Positions 7,737-16,231 of a stretch of 64,000 nt of DNA are shown piece after piece. The translations under genes and the position numbers were made by a program. This DNA comes from JAFEBO01 sp044221315 (GTDB lineage: Bacteria; Planctomycetota; Phycisphaerae; Phycisphaerales; UBA1924): positions 62,001 to 126,000 of the forward strand of contig JBGAPK010000002.1 in the NCBI GenBank assembly GCA_044221315.1, given 5' to 3'. Below the pieces are notes generated by a model. It searched no databases. It was not told where the DNA came from and saw only the letters and a program-made list of their open reading frames with translations. Every line of letters begins with the position of its first letter. Within the stretch, counting starts at the first letter, position 1.

Positions 7737-9662
7737 ATGCCGATGGACTCGCAGATTGAACGCACCCGCGCCTCTGAATCCGGCTTGCCGAATTGGGCAC
7801 GGTGCGTCCTCGCCGTCGCTTTCGCGGCCGGGGCGATGGGGATTTCGCCGCGACGGACGATCGACGCCGAGCCGATGGTGGCTCCGGTCGTGGATCCCGA
7901 CAAGGCGGCTCTCGGGAAGAGCCTGTTCTTCGACGGGTCGCTCTCTGTTCCGGCGGGCCAGTCGTGCGCAAGTTGCCATTCCGCAGGGGCCGGCTTCACA
8001 TTCCCCGATCCCTCTATCAACCTCACGCTCGGCGTTGCTCCGGGCGCCGTGAACGGACGCTACGGGTTTCGCGCGGTGCCGGCGGTGAGTTACGCGGCGT
8101 TCAATCCGCCCGGTCCCCCCCACCACAACCACTTCCTCGGCCTGTACGTGGGCGGGCAGTTCTGGGATGGGCACGCCGACGATCTGACCGAGCAGGCGAA
8201 GTTTCCGTTCCTGAATCCCAACGAGATGAACAACCTGACGCACAACATGGGCGATCCGTCGCTCGTGGTGGCGAAGGTGGCGGCGGGTCCGTTCGCGGAT
8301 CAGTTCCGCGCGATCTTCGGGCCCGACGCGTTCGTGCAGCCGACGGAGGTCGTGTACCACAACATCGCGGACGCGATCGCCGAGTTTGAGAAATCGCCGG
8401 AGGTCTCGCCGTTCAGTTCAAAGTACGACGCGTGGCGCGCGGGCAAGGCGGAATTGACGGAAAGCGAATTGAACGGGCTGCGTCTGATGACGGGCACGTG
8501 GTCGGGACGCCCGGACGGGGCGGCGTTCGTGACGAACTCGCATTGCGCAGAATGCCACATGATCCCGTCGGTGCCTTCGGTGGGCCAGGATATCTGGACG
8601 AGCACCTGCTACCAGAACATCGGCGTGCCCAAGAACGCGGACAATCCTTTCTACAACCAGACCGACGCGCAGGAGAACCCGGTCGGCTACAACCCCGAGG
8701 GAGCGGCGTTCATCGACGTCGGGCTGGGAAACACGCTGTACCCGCTCCTGTTCGGCCTTCCGCCGGGCAACCAGGGGCCGGGAAGTAACGGCCAGGGCGA
8801 CTTCCTCGGGATCAACGGCCTGTTCAAGGCGCCGAGCCTCCGCAACGTGGACTTGCGGCCCTACCCGGGCTTTGTCAAGGCGTACATGCACAACGGCGCG
8901 CTCAAGAGCGTCGAAGAAACCGTGCATTTCTACAACACGCGGAATCTCACGACCAAGCCGGGCGAGGTGATCGACTTTACAAAGGCGGATCCGTACGCGG
9001 GCCTGCAGGGCACGCCGCTGTGGCCGACGCCGGAGGCTCCGTCGATCGATACGCTCGTGAATCCGGAGGGCGCCCTCGGCACCGAGCCGGGAACCGGTCC
9101 GGGTGGCGAATCCACGGCGCAGGTGGGCAATCTCGGGCTGACGGCGCAGCAGGAGGCCGACATCGTGGCGTTCCTGAGGACGCTGAGCGACGGCTACTTC
9201 GTGCCGGAGAACGACCCGTGCTTCTCGATCGTGTCGCAGCCGGTGCTGCAGAAGGCGGCGATCGGCGCGAGCGTCCGCATGACTGTGGCGGCGAGCACGC
9301 CGTTCGTCGAATACCAGTGGCGTCGCAACGGGGAGCCGATTCTGGGGCAGACGCTGTCGTTCTACGACATCGTGACGGCCACAACGGACGATGCGGGTCT
9401 GTACGACTGCATCATCACCGCCGACTGCGGCAGCAAGACGACCAATGCCGCCCCCCTGCTCGTGTGCCCGGGCGATTTGAACGGGGACGGGCTCGTGGAT
9501 GATGCTGATTTCAGTATTTTCGTCGTCGCGTACGACGTGCTGGACTGTGCTGTCGCCGAAATGCCGCTGGGCTGTCCTTCGGACCTCAACCGCGATGGGC
9601 TGGTGGATGATGGGGATTTCAGCGTGTTCGTGGGGGCGTACGACGCGCTCTTGTGCGAATGA
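7737..9662 (+). CDS. secreted di-haem cytochrome c peroxidase-like protein with Ig-like and dockerin-like tail
   Basis: 641 residues. An N-terminal hydrophobic segment (about 20-35) targets it for export. The peroxidase/MauG-type region has two haem c motifs: C77-A-S-C80-H81 after LGKSLFFDGSLS, and C270-A-E-C273-H274. The typical LFKAPSLRNV and YMHNG segments follow. After residue about 500 there is an Ig-like beta domain (EYQWRRNGEPI, DDAGLYDC). The last about 65 residues are two dockerin-like EF-hand motifs framed by Cys, ending L-L-C-E. The start has GGAG nine bases upstream. The enzyme part would reduce peroxide or oxidise a substrate with electrons from cytochromes; the appended modules suggest display at the cell surface. 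No cytochrome c maturation genes are nearby. Confidence 0.92.
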   Translation: MPMDSQIERTRASESGLPNWARCVLAVAFAAGAMGISPRRTIDAEPMVAPVVDPDKAALGKSLFFDGSLSVPAGQSCASCHSAGAGFTFPDPSINLTLGVAPGAVNGRYGFRAVPAVSYAAFNPPGPPHHNHFLGLYVGGQFWDGHADDLTEQAKFPFLNPNEMNNLTHNMGDPSLVVAKVAAGPFADQFRAIFGPDAFVQPTEVVYHNIADAIAEFEKSPEVSPFSSKYDAWRAGKAELTESELNGLRLMTGTWSGRPDGAAFVTNSHCAECHMIPSVPSVGQDIWTSTCYQNIGVPKNADNPFYNQTDAQENPVGYNPEGAAFIDVGLGNTLYPLLFGLPPGNQGPGSNGQGDFLGINGLFKAPSLRNVDLRPYPGFVKAYMHNGALKSVEETVHFYNTRNLTTKPGEVIDFTKADPYAGLQGTPLWPTPEAPSIDTLVNPEGALGTEPGTGPGGESTAQVGNLGLTAQQEADIVAFLRTLSDGYFVPENDPCFSIVSQPVLQKAAIGASVRMTVAASTPFVEYQWRRNGEPILGQTLSFYDIVTATTDDAGLYDCIITADCGSKTTNAAPLLVCPGDLNGDGLVDDADFSIFVVAYDVLDCAVAEMPLGCPSDLNRDGLVDDGDFSVFVGAYDALLCE

Positions 9663-9671
9663 AGCCGGCCG

Positions 9672-10031
9672 TTAACTGGTGACCGCCGCGGACTTCTCCA
9701 GATGTTCGATGGCCGCGGCAACCAGCGGCGCATAGGTGTACGCCGGACCGCCCTGCATCATGACGGCGACGCCGGCAACCTCCATCACCTGCTCGGGCGT
9801 CGCGCCGGCCTTGAGGCACTTCTCGACGTGGGTGAAGATGCACGGTTCGCAGCGCAGGGCGATGCCGATGCCCAGCGCGATCAGTTCCTTCTCCTTGACG
9901 GAGAGGGCGCCGGCCTTCATAAGCGACTGGAAGAAGGGTCCGAAAGACTTTCCGATCTCGGGTGCGCGGGCCTTCATGGCCTGCATGGTGGCGGGCCAGG
10001 ATTCATAGAACTCGGATGGGTTGGTGGACAT
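9672..10031 (-). CDS. carboxymuconolactone decarboxylase-family (AhpD-like) protein
   Basis: 119 residues with the redox signature C61-E-P-C64 followed by H68, set in the usual CMD helix pattern (KEKELIALGIGIALRC then HVEKCLKAGATPEQVMEVAGVAV). In AhpD-type members this dithiol acts in peroxide detoxification; the decarboxylases of the family lack it. The ATG at 10031 has GGAGG seven bases upstream; the longer frame reading from 10214 is not coding. It lies 42 bases downstream of the rhodanese gene on the same strand and so is probably in its operon, in a small thiol/sulfur cluster. Confidence 0.9.
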   Translation of the reverse strand: MSTNPSEFYESWPATMQAMKARAPEIGKSFGPFFQSLMKAGALSVKEKELIALGIGIALRCEPCIFTHVEKCLKAGATPEQVMEVAGVAVMMQGGPAYTYAPLVAAAIEHLEKSAAVTS

Positions 10032-10072
10032 GGAGAAACCTCCGGGATGTATTCTGAACAGCGAGTCGTCAA

Positions 10073-10657
10073 TCAGACCTTGCACGATGTGCCGCCGCAG
10101 GGTGCGGCCTTGTTCCAGGGCATGCGGGCGAGCAGGTTGGCCATGGCGCAGTTGCCGGTGATGCCGGCGAAGACCATGCCGCAGCCGATGAAGGCGGTGA
10201 GCACGAGCGCCCACGGAGAAAGAAGGGCGCCCGCGAGCGTGGTGAGCAGCACCATGGCGCCCATGAGCACTTGCGTCTGCTGCATGGCGGTCATCGGAGC
10301 TCTCTTATCGACGATCACAGGAAGGCCGGCGGCACGCCAGGCGTCGATGCCGCCTTTCATGTGGATCGGCTTGCGGTAGCCGGCGTCGAGCAGCTTCTTG
10401 GCGGCCTTGAGCGAGCGTCCGCCCGCCCGGCAGTGCAGGATCGTGATCACACCGTTGGATGGGGGCACGGCTCCGGGATCGAAGCCGCTGAGGGGAACGC
10501 TGACGGCCCCATCGATGTGCTGCTGTCGATACTCGTCGGGCTCTCGCACATCGATCAGCCGGGCCTTTCCGGCGTCGAGCAATTCCTGCACGTTGATCGG
10601 GTCGAGCTCGATAACCTGCGACTGTGCGGTCGCGGGCCTGGATTCGGTGAGAGTCAT
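10073..10657 (-). CDS. rhodanese-domain inner-membrane protein (YgaP-like)
   Basis: 194 residues. A rhodanese domain (about 20-118) carries LIDVREPDEY and the active-site loop C76-R-A-G-G-R-S with the catalytic cysteine intact. Two transmembrane helices follow (about 131-168), then the DUF2892 signature GITGNCAMANLLARMPWN. This is the architecture of E. coli YgaP, a membrane sulfurtransferase that moves sulfane sulfur to cyanide or protein acceptors. The start at 10657 has AAGGAG with seven-base spacing. It is transcribed divergently from a small DUF2892 protein and upstream of an AhpD-like protein. Confidence 0.92.
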   Translation of the reverse strand: MTLTESRPATAQSQVIELDPINVQELLDAGKARLIDVREPDEYRQQHIDGAVSVPLSGFDPGAVPPSNGVITILHCRAGGRSLKAAKKLLDAGYRKPIHMKGGIDAWRAAGLPVIVDKRAPMTAMQQTQVLMGAMVLLTTLAGALLSPWALVLTAFIGCGMVFAGITGNCAMANLLARMPWNKAAPCGGTSCKV

Positions 10658-10825
10658 GAAACGCTCCTTCCATGCCGGAAAGGGCGTTCCGGCAGTGCTT
10701 GGAGGCGGGCGGGCGGGTGCCGGTTCCCGCAGAGCAAAGAAACTTGCAAACCAATGGCCCGACGCGCCTCGAACAGGGAAGAATCCTGCCGGGGTTTCCC
10801 CCGAAGAACTCAGCGGAGAATCAAC

Positions 10826-11047
10826 ATGGCGAGCATGGCGAATGTGGGCGGACTCGATCGCGCGGCACGATTGACCGGCGGCGGCGTCCTGATCCTGGCA
10901 GGGTTTCTGTTCTTCGGAGCCACACACGGATCGTGGCTCGGGATCATTCTCGCGGCATGGGGAACGATCCTGCTGCTGACGGGCGTAACGGGATTCTGCC
11001 CGGCGTACCTGCCCTTCGGGTTTTCGACATGCCGCACGCGCGGCTGA
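10826..11047 (+). CDS. small DUF2892 membrane protein
   Basis: 73 residues with two predicted membrane helices (about 18-33 and 38-55) and the DUF2892 tail GVTGFCPAYLPFG. It corresponds to the membrane half of YgaP without a rhodanese domain. GGAG lies seven bases before the ATG. The neighbouring divergent gene carries the same membrane module fused to rhodanese, so both probably serve sulfur handling at the membrane. The open frame continues upstream to 10271, but that part overlaps the divergent rhodanese gene. Confidence 0.82.
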   Translation: MASMANVGGLDRAARLTGGGVLILAGFLFFGATHGSWLGIILAAWGTILLLTGVTGFCPAYLPFGFSTCRTRG

Positions 11048-11052
11048 ACCAA

Positions 11053-11904
11053 TCAGGTTCGTTCGGGATTGGCATCCTTCACCGATTTGAGCACGGCGTT
11101 CCGCAAGCGATGGGGCATCTGGCCTTCGGCCAGTCGAACGCACGCATCCTGGGCGAGATCGAGTTCCGCAAACACCGCCCGACACCGTTCGCACACCACT
11201 TTCTGCCCGATCGGGAAATTGCGTCCGACGTCCATCGCGTCGAGCTTGGCCTTGAGCAGATCGAGGCAGAGTTGCTTTTCGTACGTCGGGGCCGGGGCTG
11301 CGCGTTTGGGAAGGGCGCGCCGGGCGAGGATCGATTTTCGGAGCAGGAGACGGGCTCGATGGACTCTCGTCTTGATTGTCTCGGGCTTCAGACCCAGCGC
11401 GCCGGCCACTTCTTCGATCGGCAGTTCGAGCATTTCCTTGAGGATGAGCGGGACGCGGAAATGCGCGGGCAGCGTGAGGATCGCATCGTGCACTGCCGTT
11501 GACGATTCGCGCTCGACGGCCCGCGCCAACGGCCCCGCCTTCGAGCCGGCCAGATCGGCGATGCTGGAATCGCTCCAAGGCATGAGTTGCGAGAGCGCGG
11601 GCATGCGCCTGTCGATGCCGCCCTTTCGCCTCAGCCGGGCCTTGCACGAGCGGGCCGCGATCGCGTAGAGCCACGTGCCCGGTTCGGCCTGGCCGCGGAA
11701 GCTCCCCCACTTGCGATGCGCCTGAAGGAAGACATCCTGGACCATGTCCTCGGCGTCGGAGGCGTTGGCGCAGAGGCGCGAGGCGAGGCTGTAGAGTTTC
11801 GGGCCGTGGAGTTCGAGGAGCGCGGGGATGGCGATGCTGGCGGGCGTGCCCGGGGCGGGCGAGCGCGTCGGCAAGTGAGGTTTTCTGGTCAACGTGCCCG
11901 TCAC
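11053..11904 (-). CDS. ECF sigma factor with cysteine-containing C-terminal extension
   Basis: 283 residues. Region 2 spans about 30-95 (LYSLASRLCANASDAEDMVQDVFLQAHRKW is split by a Cys; core DAEDMVQDVF). Region 4 spans about 138-190 (VAGALGLKPETIKTRVHRAR). Beyond residue 200 is an extension with C213, C238-x-x-C241 and C255, reminiscent of the zinc-binding anti-sigma fold but carried on the sigma itself. That could make it respond to zinc or thiol oxidation (inference). The GTG start at 11904 is supported by TAGAGT six bases upstream and the absence of a Shine-Dalgarno. It reads in the same direction as the rhodanese and AhpD-like genes and could control them. Confidence 0.9.
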   Translation of the reverse strand: MTGTLTRKPHLPTRSPAPGTPASIAIPALLELHGPKLYSLASRLCANASDAEDMVQDVFLQAHRKWGSFRGQAEPGTWLYAIAARSCKARLRRKGGIDRRMPALSQLMPWSDSSIADLAGSKAGPLARAVERESSTAVHDAILTLPAHFRVPLILKEMLELPIEEVAGALGLKPETIKTRVHRARLLLRKSILARRALPKRAAPAPTYEKQLCLDLLKAKLDAMDVGRNFPIGQKVVCERCRAVFAELDLAQDACVRLAEGQMPHRLRNAVLKSVKDANPERT

Positions 11905-11910
11905 AAGAAC

Positions 11911-11916
11911 ACTCTA
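11911..11916 (-). promoter_or_regulatory. TANNNT -10 element, leaderless ECF sigma gene
   Basis: On the minus strand, TAGAGT is followed by six bases and then GTG (11904). No Shine-Dalgarno is visible. Confidence 0.5.
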
Positions 11917-11951
11917 GCTTCCGGACCGCAACCGATCTTGTGACACTTGCC

Positions 11952-12923
11952 CTACTTCTCGTGACGTTCCATCGCGATCATCGCGGCGCCTAGGAGGCCG
12001 GCGCGGTCCTCAAGAGTGCTGGCGACCACCTTGACCTGCTTGCACCGATCGGGGAAGGCGAGCCGCCGCGTGTGCTGCTCGACCAGATTGACCCAGGAGT
12101 TGCCCATCGCTTCGGTGAGCCCGCCACCGAGGACGATGCGGTCGAGGGAGAGCAGCGTTGTCACGCCGGCGAGGGTGATGCCGAGGAGTTCGGCGGCGGA
12201 GTCGAGCACTTCGACCGTGAGCGGGTCGCGATCCTCATACGCCTTGGCCACGAGTTTGGACTTGATCGAATCGAGATCGCCTTCGGCGAGTTCCACCAGC
12301 TTGCTCTTGCGGTTGGCCTTGATCAATTTGACGAGGCGGTTGACCACCGCGGTGCGCGAGCAGTTGTGCTCGAGCGACCGCTCGCCCGGCGGATTGAACG
12401 GTAGAGCGATCATGTGGCCGATCTCGCCCGCGGTCATGAGGGCGCCGTAGTAGATCTCGCCGTTGATGATCAGCCCGCCTCCGATGCCGGTGCCGAGCCA
12501 GACACCGAGCAGGTTCTTCGCGTTCTTGCCGGCGCCGAGCCGATTCTCGCCGTAGACCGCGGCGTTCACGTCGTTGTCGAGGTAGGTCTTCACGCCGGTG
12601 CGCTTGGCGAGGAGCTGTGCGGCAGGCGCGTCGTTCCAACGCAGGTTGTCGGCGGCCAGAACAACTCCCTGTCCCGGGTCGACCGCGCCGGGTGCCGCGA
12701 GGCCGATGGCCTCGAGGTCGGTGAGCTTGACCTTCGCCTCCGAACACGCCTCGACGATGCCTTCGACGATGCGGTTCATCACGCCGTCGATGCCGTCCTC
12801 GGCCTTGGTCTTCTTCTTGGCCTGCGAAAGGAGCTTGTAATCTCCAGTCACGACGCCGACCTGCATGTTGGTGCCGCCCAGGTCGATCCCAATGTAGTAG
12901 CCGGATTTTCCGTTTTTAGCCAT
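11952..12923 (-). CDS. ROK-family sugar kinase (glucokinase-like)
   Basis: 323 residues. The N-terminal phosphate-binding loop IGIDLGGTNMQVG (about 10-22), the catalytic-region NDVNAAVYGE, GTGIGGGLIINGEIYYG and GEIGHM mark a ROK-family hexokinase that phosphorylates glucose or a related sugar with ATP. The zinc-binding CxCGxxGCxE signature of typical ROK proteins is missing: after GEIGHM comes PPGERSLEHNCS, with a single Cys. Specificity is therefore uncertain. The ATG at 12923 begins the conserved region; the frame extends to 13040 but would overlap ispE. A TACACT box 26 bases before the ATG may be its -10. Confidence 0.88.
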   Translation of the reverse strand: MAKNGKSGYYIGIDLGGTNMQVGVVTGDYKLLSQAKKKTKAEDGIDGVMNRIVEGIVEACSEAKVKLTDLEAIGLAAPGAVDPGQGVVLAADNLRWNDAPAAQLLAKRTGVKTYLDNDVNAAVYGENRLGAGKNAKNLLGVWLGTGIGGGLIINGEIYYGALMTAGEIGHMIALPFNPPGERSLEHNCSRTAVVNRLVKLIKANRKSKLVELAEGDLDSIKSKLVAKAYEDRDPLTVEVLDSAAELLGITLAGVTTLLSLDRIVLGGGLTEAMGNSWVNLVEQHTRRLAFPDRCKQVKVVASTLEDRAGLLGAAMIAMERHEK

Positions 12924-12999
12924 GCGTGTGCTCGGGCGGTCGGCCTGCGAGTGTATCGGCGGGAGGCGCGAGAGACTAAACGGGAACCCGGCGGGTCGA

Positions 13000-13962
13000 T
13001 CAGACGAACTTCGCCCGCAAGAGCGTGGCCCGATCACCAAGGGCCTTTGCCAGATCGTTCACGACCGGTTCGCCGGGGGCCGGGATCGCGAAAAGCGTGC
13101 TCCCGCTCCCGGTCACGTGAACAGGCCGGACGAATCGCCCGACGACCGCCCGGATCTCCTTCAACTCCGGTGCGACGGCGCACGCCGGCTCCGCCAGATC
13201 GTTGAACAGGGCTTCGGTTGTCGGGATTCCGGGAACTGCGGCGAGTCGTCGCACCTCGTTGTCGCGAAACCGGAATTCAGGATTTGATGCGATAGACCGA
13301 TCGAAGGCGGCGTAGACCCGAGGAGTCGGGCAGGCAACCGGCGGCACGATCAGCAGCACCCCGCAGCGAAAACGCTCCCGACGGATGATCCGGCCGCCGA
13401 AGCCTTCCACGAGGGCAGGACGTGGGGCTTGCCCGAGGTTTGCCGCCGTGGCTTTCCCCGCCATGGCGCTCCCCTCGTCATCGAGAAAGAACGCCACATC
13501 CGAGCCAAGGCGATCGGCCAGTTCCAGCATCTCTCCCCGGGCGAGCCCGAGGTCAAAGAGTGCGTTCAGGCCACGCAGCATTGCCGCGGCATCGGACGAT
13601 CCCCCGCCAAGGCCTCCTCCGACGGGTATCCGCTTGAACAGAGTCGCGTGAACCGGCAGGGCCCGGCCGACGTGGGCCTGAACGAGACCGTGCGCGCGGA
13701 ATGCGAGGTCTTTCTCGATCGGCCAGTCGATCGGCGAGGAGCGGGGAGCGTCGGCGGCCCACCGGATCTCGAACAGGGTTTCCCCGGCAACTCGCAGGAC
13801 AAGGTCGTCGTGGAGATCGATGCACGCGAAAAGCGACGAAATCTCGTGCCAGCCGGCCTTTGGATCGCCGCGCCGGTCGGGCGCTGTCGCGGGTCTCGGG
13901 GGCGCGACGGCGAGCGCAAGATTGAGCTTCGCAAACGCGGAAATGCCGATCTCGGATTGCAC
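13000..13962 (-). CDS. ispE: 4-diphosphocytidyl-2-C-methyl-D-erythritol kinase
   Basis: 320-residue GHMP kinase of the MEP isoprenoid pathway; it phosphorylates CDP-methylerythritol. The N-terminal SAFAKLNLALAV and the ATP-binding PVGGGLGGGSSDAAAML (about 115-131) are diagnostic, and the C-terminal HVTGSGSTLFA completes the GHMP fold. The length is a little above the usual about 290 because of an inserted loop after residue 25. The GTG start is set by a TAGCAT box five bases upstream, with no Shine-Dalgarno. It is divergent from the Nif3-like gene. The ROK kinase gene follows after 76 bases on the same strand. Confidence 0.93.
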   Translation of the reverse strand: MQSEIGISAFAKLNLALAVAPPRPATAPDRRGDPKAGWHEISSLFACIDLHDDLVLRVAGETLFEIRWAADAPRSSPIDWPIEKDLAFRAHGLVQAHVGRALPVHATLFKRIPVGGGLGGGSSDAAAMLRGLNALFDLGLARGEMLELADRLGSDVAFFLDDEGSAMAGKATAANLGQAPRPALVEGFGGRIIRRERFRCGVLLIVPPVACPTPRVYAAFDRSIASNPEFRFRDNEVRRLAAVPGIPTTEALFNDLAEPACAVAPELKEIRAVVGRFVRPVHVTGSGSTLFAIPAPGEPVVNDLAKALGDRATLLRAKFV

Positions 13963-13967
13963 CGCAG

Positions 13968-13973
13968 ATGCTA
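13968..13973 (-). promoter_or_regulatory. TANNNT -10 element, leaderless ispE
   Basis: On the minus strand, TAGCAT is followed by five bases and the GTG start of ispE. This predicts a transcript whose first base is the G of GTG, or one base away. Confidence 0.5.
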
Positions 13974-14024
13974 CGGCGAGTCACTTAGGATGGGGTTGGC
14001 TGCCGCCTTTTCCGGGAGAATCGC

Positions 14025-15161
14025 ATGCTCGTCAAAGACCTCGTTCGCGCCATGGAATCGATCGCTCCCCTGTCGTTCGCGGAACCGTGGGACAAGGTCG
14101 GCTTGCACGTCGGGCGGGCGGACGCCTCGCTCCGCTCCGGCATCCTGCTGACGATCGACCTGAACGAGCGGGTGATGTACGAGGCGGAGCAGGCGTCGGT
14201 CGGGGCGATCGTGGCGTACCACCCGCCGATCTGGGAGCCTCTGGCGCGTGTCACCGACGCGTCGCCGCGGCAGCGGGTGATCCTGCGGGCGATCGAGAAG
14301 GGCATCGCGATCTATTCGCCCCACACCGCCCTCGACGCCGTTCCCGGCGGCATGGCGGATTGGCTGTGCGAAGGGCTGTCGAAGGGCGGCGAGGGGAAAA
14401 TCATCGGGGATTGCCGCGCCCTTCGGGTGCACGCGGCCGAACAGCCGGCCCAGGTCAAGATCGTCACCTTCATGCCGCGCGCCGAATTGGAAAAGGTCCG
14501 GGGCGCGTTGGCGACGGCCGGCGCGGGTGCCGTCGGCAACTACACCGCGTGCTCCTTCTGGTCCGAGGGCCACGGCACGTTCCTTGGAGGAGAGGGCGCC
14601 AATCCCGTCATCGGAAAGCGCGGCACACTCGAGTCCGTTTCCGAGGTCCGCCTCGAAATGGTCTGCGCCGAGCCGGCCCTTGCCCTGGCGCTCCAGACCC
14701 TTCGACACTTCCATCCGTACGAAGAACCTGCGGTGGATGTGTACAAACTCGTTCCGAAACCCACCCGCGAAGCCGGCGCCGGCCGCCGCCTGACGCTCGA
14801 TCACCCCGTCACGATCGCCGAAATCGCGTCACGACTGAAGAAGCACCTCGCCCGCCCCAACGTCCGCGTCGCCTGCCCGGACATGAACAGGTCCGTCGGC
14901 GTCATCGGAGTATGCCCCGGCGCCGGGTCCGATCTGCTCTGCCTTGCCATCCGCGAGGGGTGCGAACTGTTCGTGACAGGAGAGATGAAGCACCACGACA
15001 TCACGGCGGCGCTCGACAGCGGCATCGGCGTCGTGCTGGGAGAGCACACGAGCACCGAACGCGGATATCTGCCCCGCTTGGCAACGGCGATCGAGCGTGC
15101 GCTGCCGGGCGTTCGGGTAAAGGTCGCGAGCAGCGATGTCGATCCGGTTGTGGTCGTTTGA
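14025..15161 (+). CDS. Nif3-like dinuclear metal protein (GTP cyclohydrolase I type 2 homologue)
   Basis: 378-residue member of the NIF3/YqfO family, hexameric proteins that bind two metals. Visible are LSFAEPWDKVGLHVG near the N-terminus, the metal-binding AYHPPIWEP and YSPHTALDAVPGGM, and C-terminal GEMKHHD and GEHTSTERGYLP. The length matches the long form that carries an inserted PII-like domain (about 130-240, VKIVTFMPRAELEKVRGAL). The cellular role is not settled for the family. GGGAG lies seven bases before the ATG. Confidence 0.93.
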   Translation: MLVKDLVRAMESIAPLSFAEPWDKVGLHVGRADASLRSGILLTIDLNERVMYEAEQASVGAIVAYHPPIWEPLARVTDASPRQRVILRAIEKGIAIYSPHTALDAVPGGMADWLCEGLSKGGEGKIIGDCRALRVHAAEQPAQVKIVTFMPRAELEKVRGALATAGAGAVGNYTACSFWSEGHGTFLGGEGANPVIGKRGTLESVSEVRLEMVCAEPALALALQTLRHFHPYEEPAVDVYKLVPKPTREAGAGRRLTLDHPVTIAEIASRLKKHLARPNVRVACPDMNRSVGVIGVCPGAGSDLLCLAIREGCELFVTGEMKHHDITAALDSGIGVVLGEHTSTERGYLPRLATAIERALPGVRVKVASSDVDPVVVV

Positions 15162-15168
15162 GGGCGGC

Positions 15169-15672
15169 CTAACCGCCGGCCGGAGCGGGCACGGCAGCCG
15201 GCGTTGGAGCGGCAAGATCGATCTGGCCGCTCGAGTGAAACCCGGTGGTCGGGCGCAGGAGCCCGTAGTCGTAGAGAATCTCGTTGAGTTTTCCGGGCGG
15301 CAGGTAGACGAGCGAGCCGGACACCTCGTATTTCACCGAACCGCTTCCCACCGATGCCAGCGTTTCGGGCGCGATTGCCACGGGAAGTGTGATCGTCTGG
15401 ATCCCCCACTTGCGGAGCGTGCTCTCGGGCGAGCGCTGTCCCTGGAAGACCTGCTTGCCGTCGAGCCGGACGGTGTACGCGGCGTCCTTCAGCGGCAGCG
15501 CATCGTCGGATCGGTTCTCGGCCTTGACCACGACGATGAGGCGTCTGCCCGTGGGTTCGTTCTCGTCGGTCCGAACCTCCACAACGCTCAACTGGGGTGA
15601 GGCGACACCGGTGCAGCCCGGCAGAAAGGCGAGGAGGCAGAGCAAGGGCAAGAGAATTGCGGCGGTGCGCAT
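15169..15672 (-). CDS. lipoprotein with LEA14-like domain
   Basis: 167 residues. The signal peptide ends in a lipobox L-P-G-C with the lipidated cysteine at about residue 20. The rest resembles the LEA type 2/WHy fold: VVEVRTDENEPTGRRLIVVVKAENRSDDALPL, split here around VKAENRSDDALPLKD, then a beta-rich stretch ending in KYEVSGSLVY. The C-terminus is Pro/Ala-rich. Such proteins are envelope-located; their biochemical role is unknown. It converges with the Nif3-like gene. A TAGACT box lies six bases before the ATG, so its mRNA is probably leaderless. Confidence 0.75.
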   Translation of the reverse strand: MRTAAILLPLLCLLAFLPGCTGVASPQLSVVEVRTDENEPTGRRLIVVVKAENRSDDALPLKDAAYTVRLDGKQVFQGQRSPESTLRKWGIQTITLPVAIAPETLASVGSGSVKYEVSGSLVYLPPGKLNEILYDYGLLRPTTGFHSSGQIDLAAPTPAAVPAPAGG

Positions 15673-15678
15673 GCCGCG

Positions 15679-15684
15679 AGTCTA
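15679..15684 (-). promoter_or_regulatory. TANNNT -10 element, leaderless lipoprotein gene
   Basis: On the minus strand, TAGACT is followed by six bases and ATG 15672. There is no room for a Shine-Dalgarno on such a transcript. Confidence 0.5.
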
Positions 15685-15709
15685 GTTGATTGCGGGGGCG
15701 GGCGACGGG

Positions 15710-16231
15710 CTACTGGATAGCCCGGGGGTCCATGACGACCCAGTCGGGGGCCTGGTGGCTCTTTTCGAGCGAGAGGATTTCGTTGGTGAGCTGCGAGACC
15801 TGCGTGTTGTACCGGGCCCAATGGAAGCAAAGAGCGGCGAGGATGACGAAACAGATCCAGGCCCCGATCTCGGCGGTGGGAAAGCGCCGGATGCGCCAGA
15901 GGATGAAGATGCCCACGGCGACCGTTCCGGCCTTCCAGGCGCAGATCGAGCAGATGCCGCCGTAGCGCATGAGGATGCGGGCGATGGGATTTTCTTCCAC
16001 CATGCCGATCGAGGTGGCGTGGACCAGCGTCATGGTCAGGTCGGCCAGACTCATGAAGACGATCGCGAGCAGGATGCAGACGAAGCGGGCGTCCCTCCAT
16101 GAGAGCGGGAAGCGGCGGTACTGGGGGATAGCGACAGGTCGACAAGGCCCGCCCTGCGAGGCGGCGAGGCACCGCGGATCTTGGCTGCCGATCGGGGCCG
16201 CAAAGGCCCCGGCGGCGTCGCTGGTGATCAT
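15710..16231 (-). CDS. DUF5658-like membrane protein
   Basis: 173 residues with about four hydrophobic helices from residue 45 on (VCILLAIVFMSLADLTMTLV, split at ADLTMTL; WKAGTVAVGIFILW; AWICFVILAALCF). The pattern of an aspartate near the start of the first helix and an ENPIAR motif after it is typical of the small planctomycete membrane family DUF5658. The ATG at 16231 gives a soluble N-terminal segment of about 40 residues; the frame extends to 16378 without a better start. It is followed closely by the lipoprotein gene on the same strand. Function unknown. Confidence 0.65.
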   Translation of the reverse strand: MITSDAAGAFAAPIGSQDPRCLAASQGGPCRPVAIPQYRRFPLSWRDARFVCILLAIVFMSLADLTMTLVHATSIGMVEENPIARILMRYGGICSICAWKAGTVAVGIFILWRIRRFPTAEIGAWICFVILAALCFHWARYNTQVSQLTNEILSLEKSHQAPDWVVMDPRAIQ

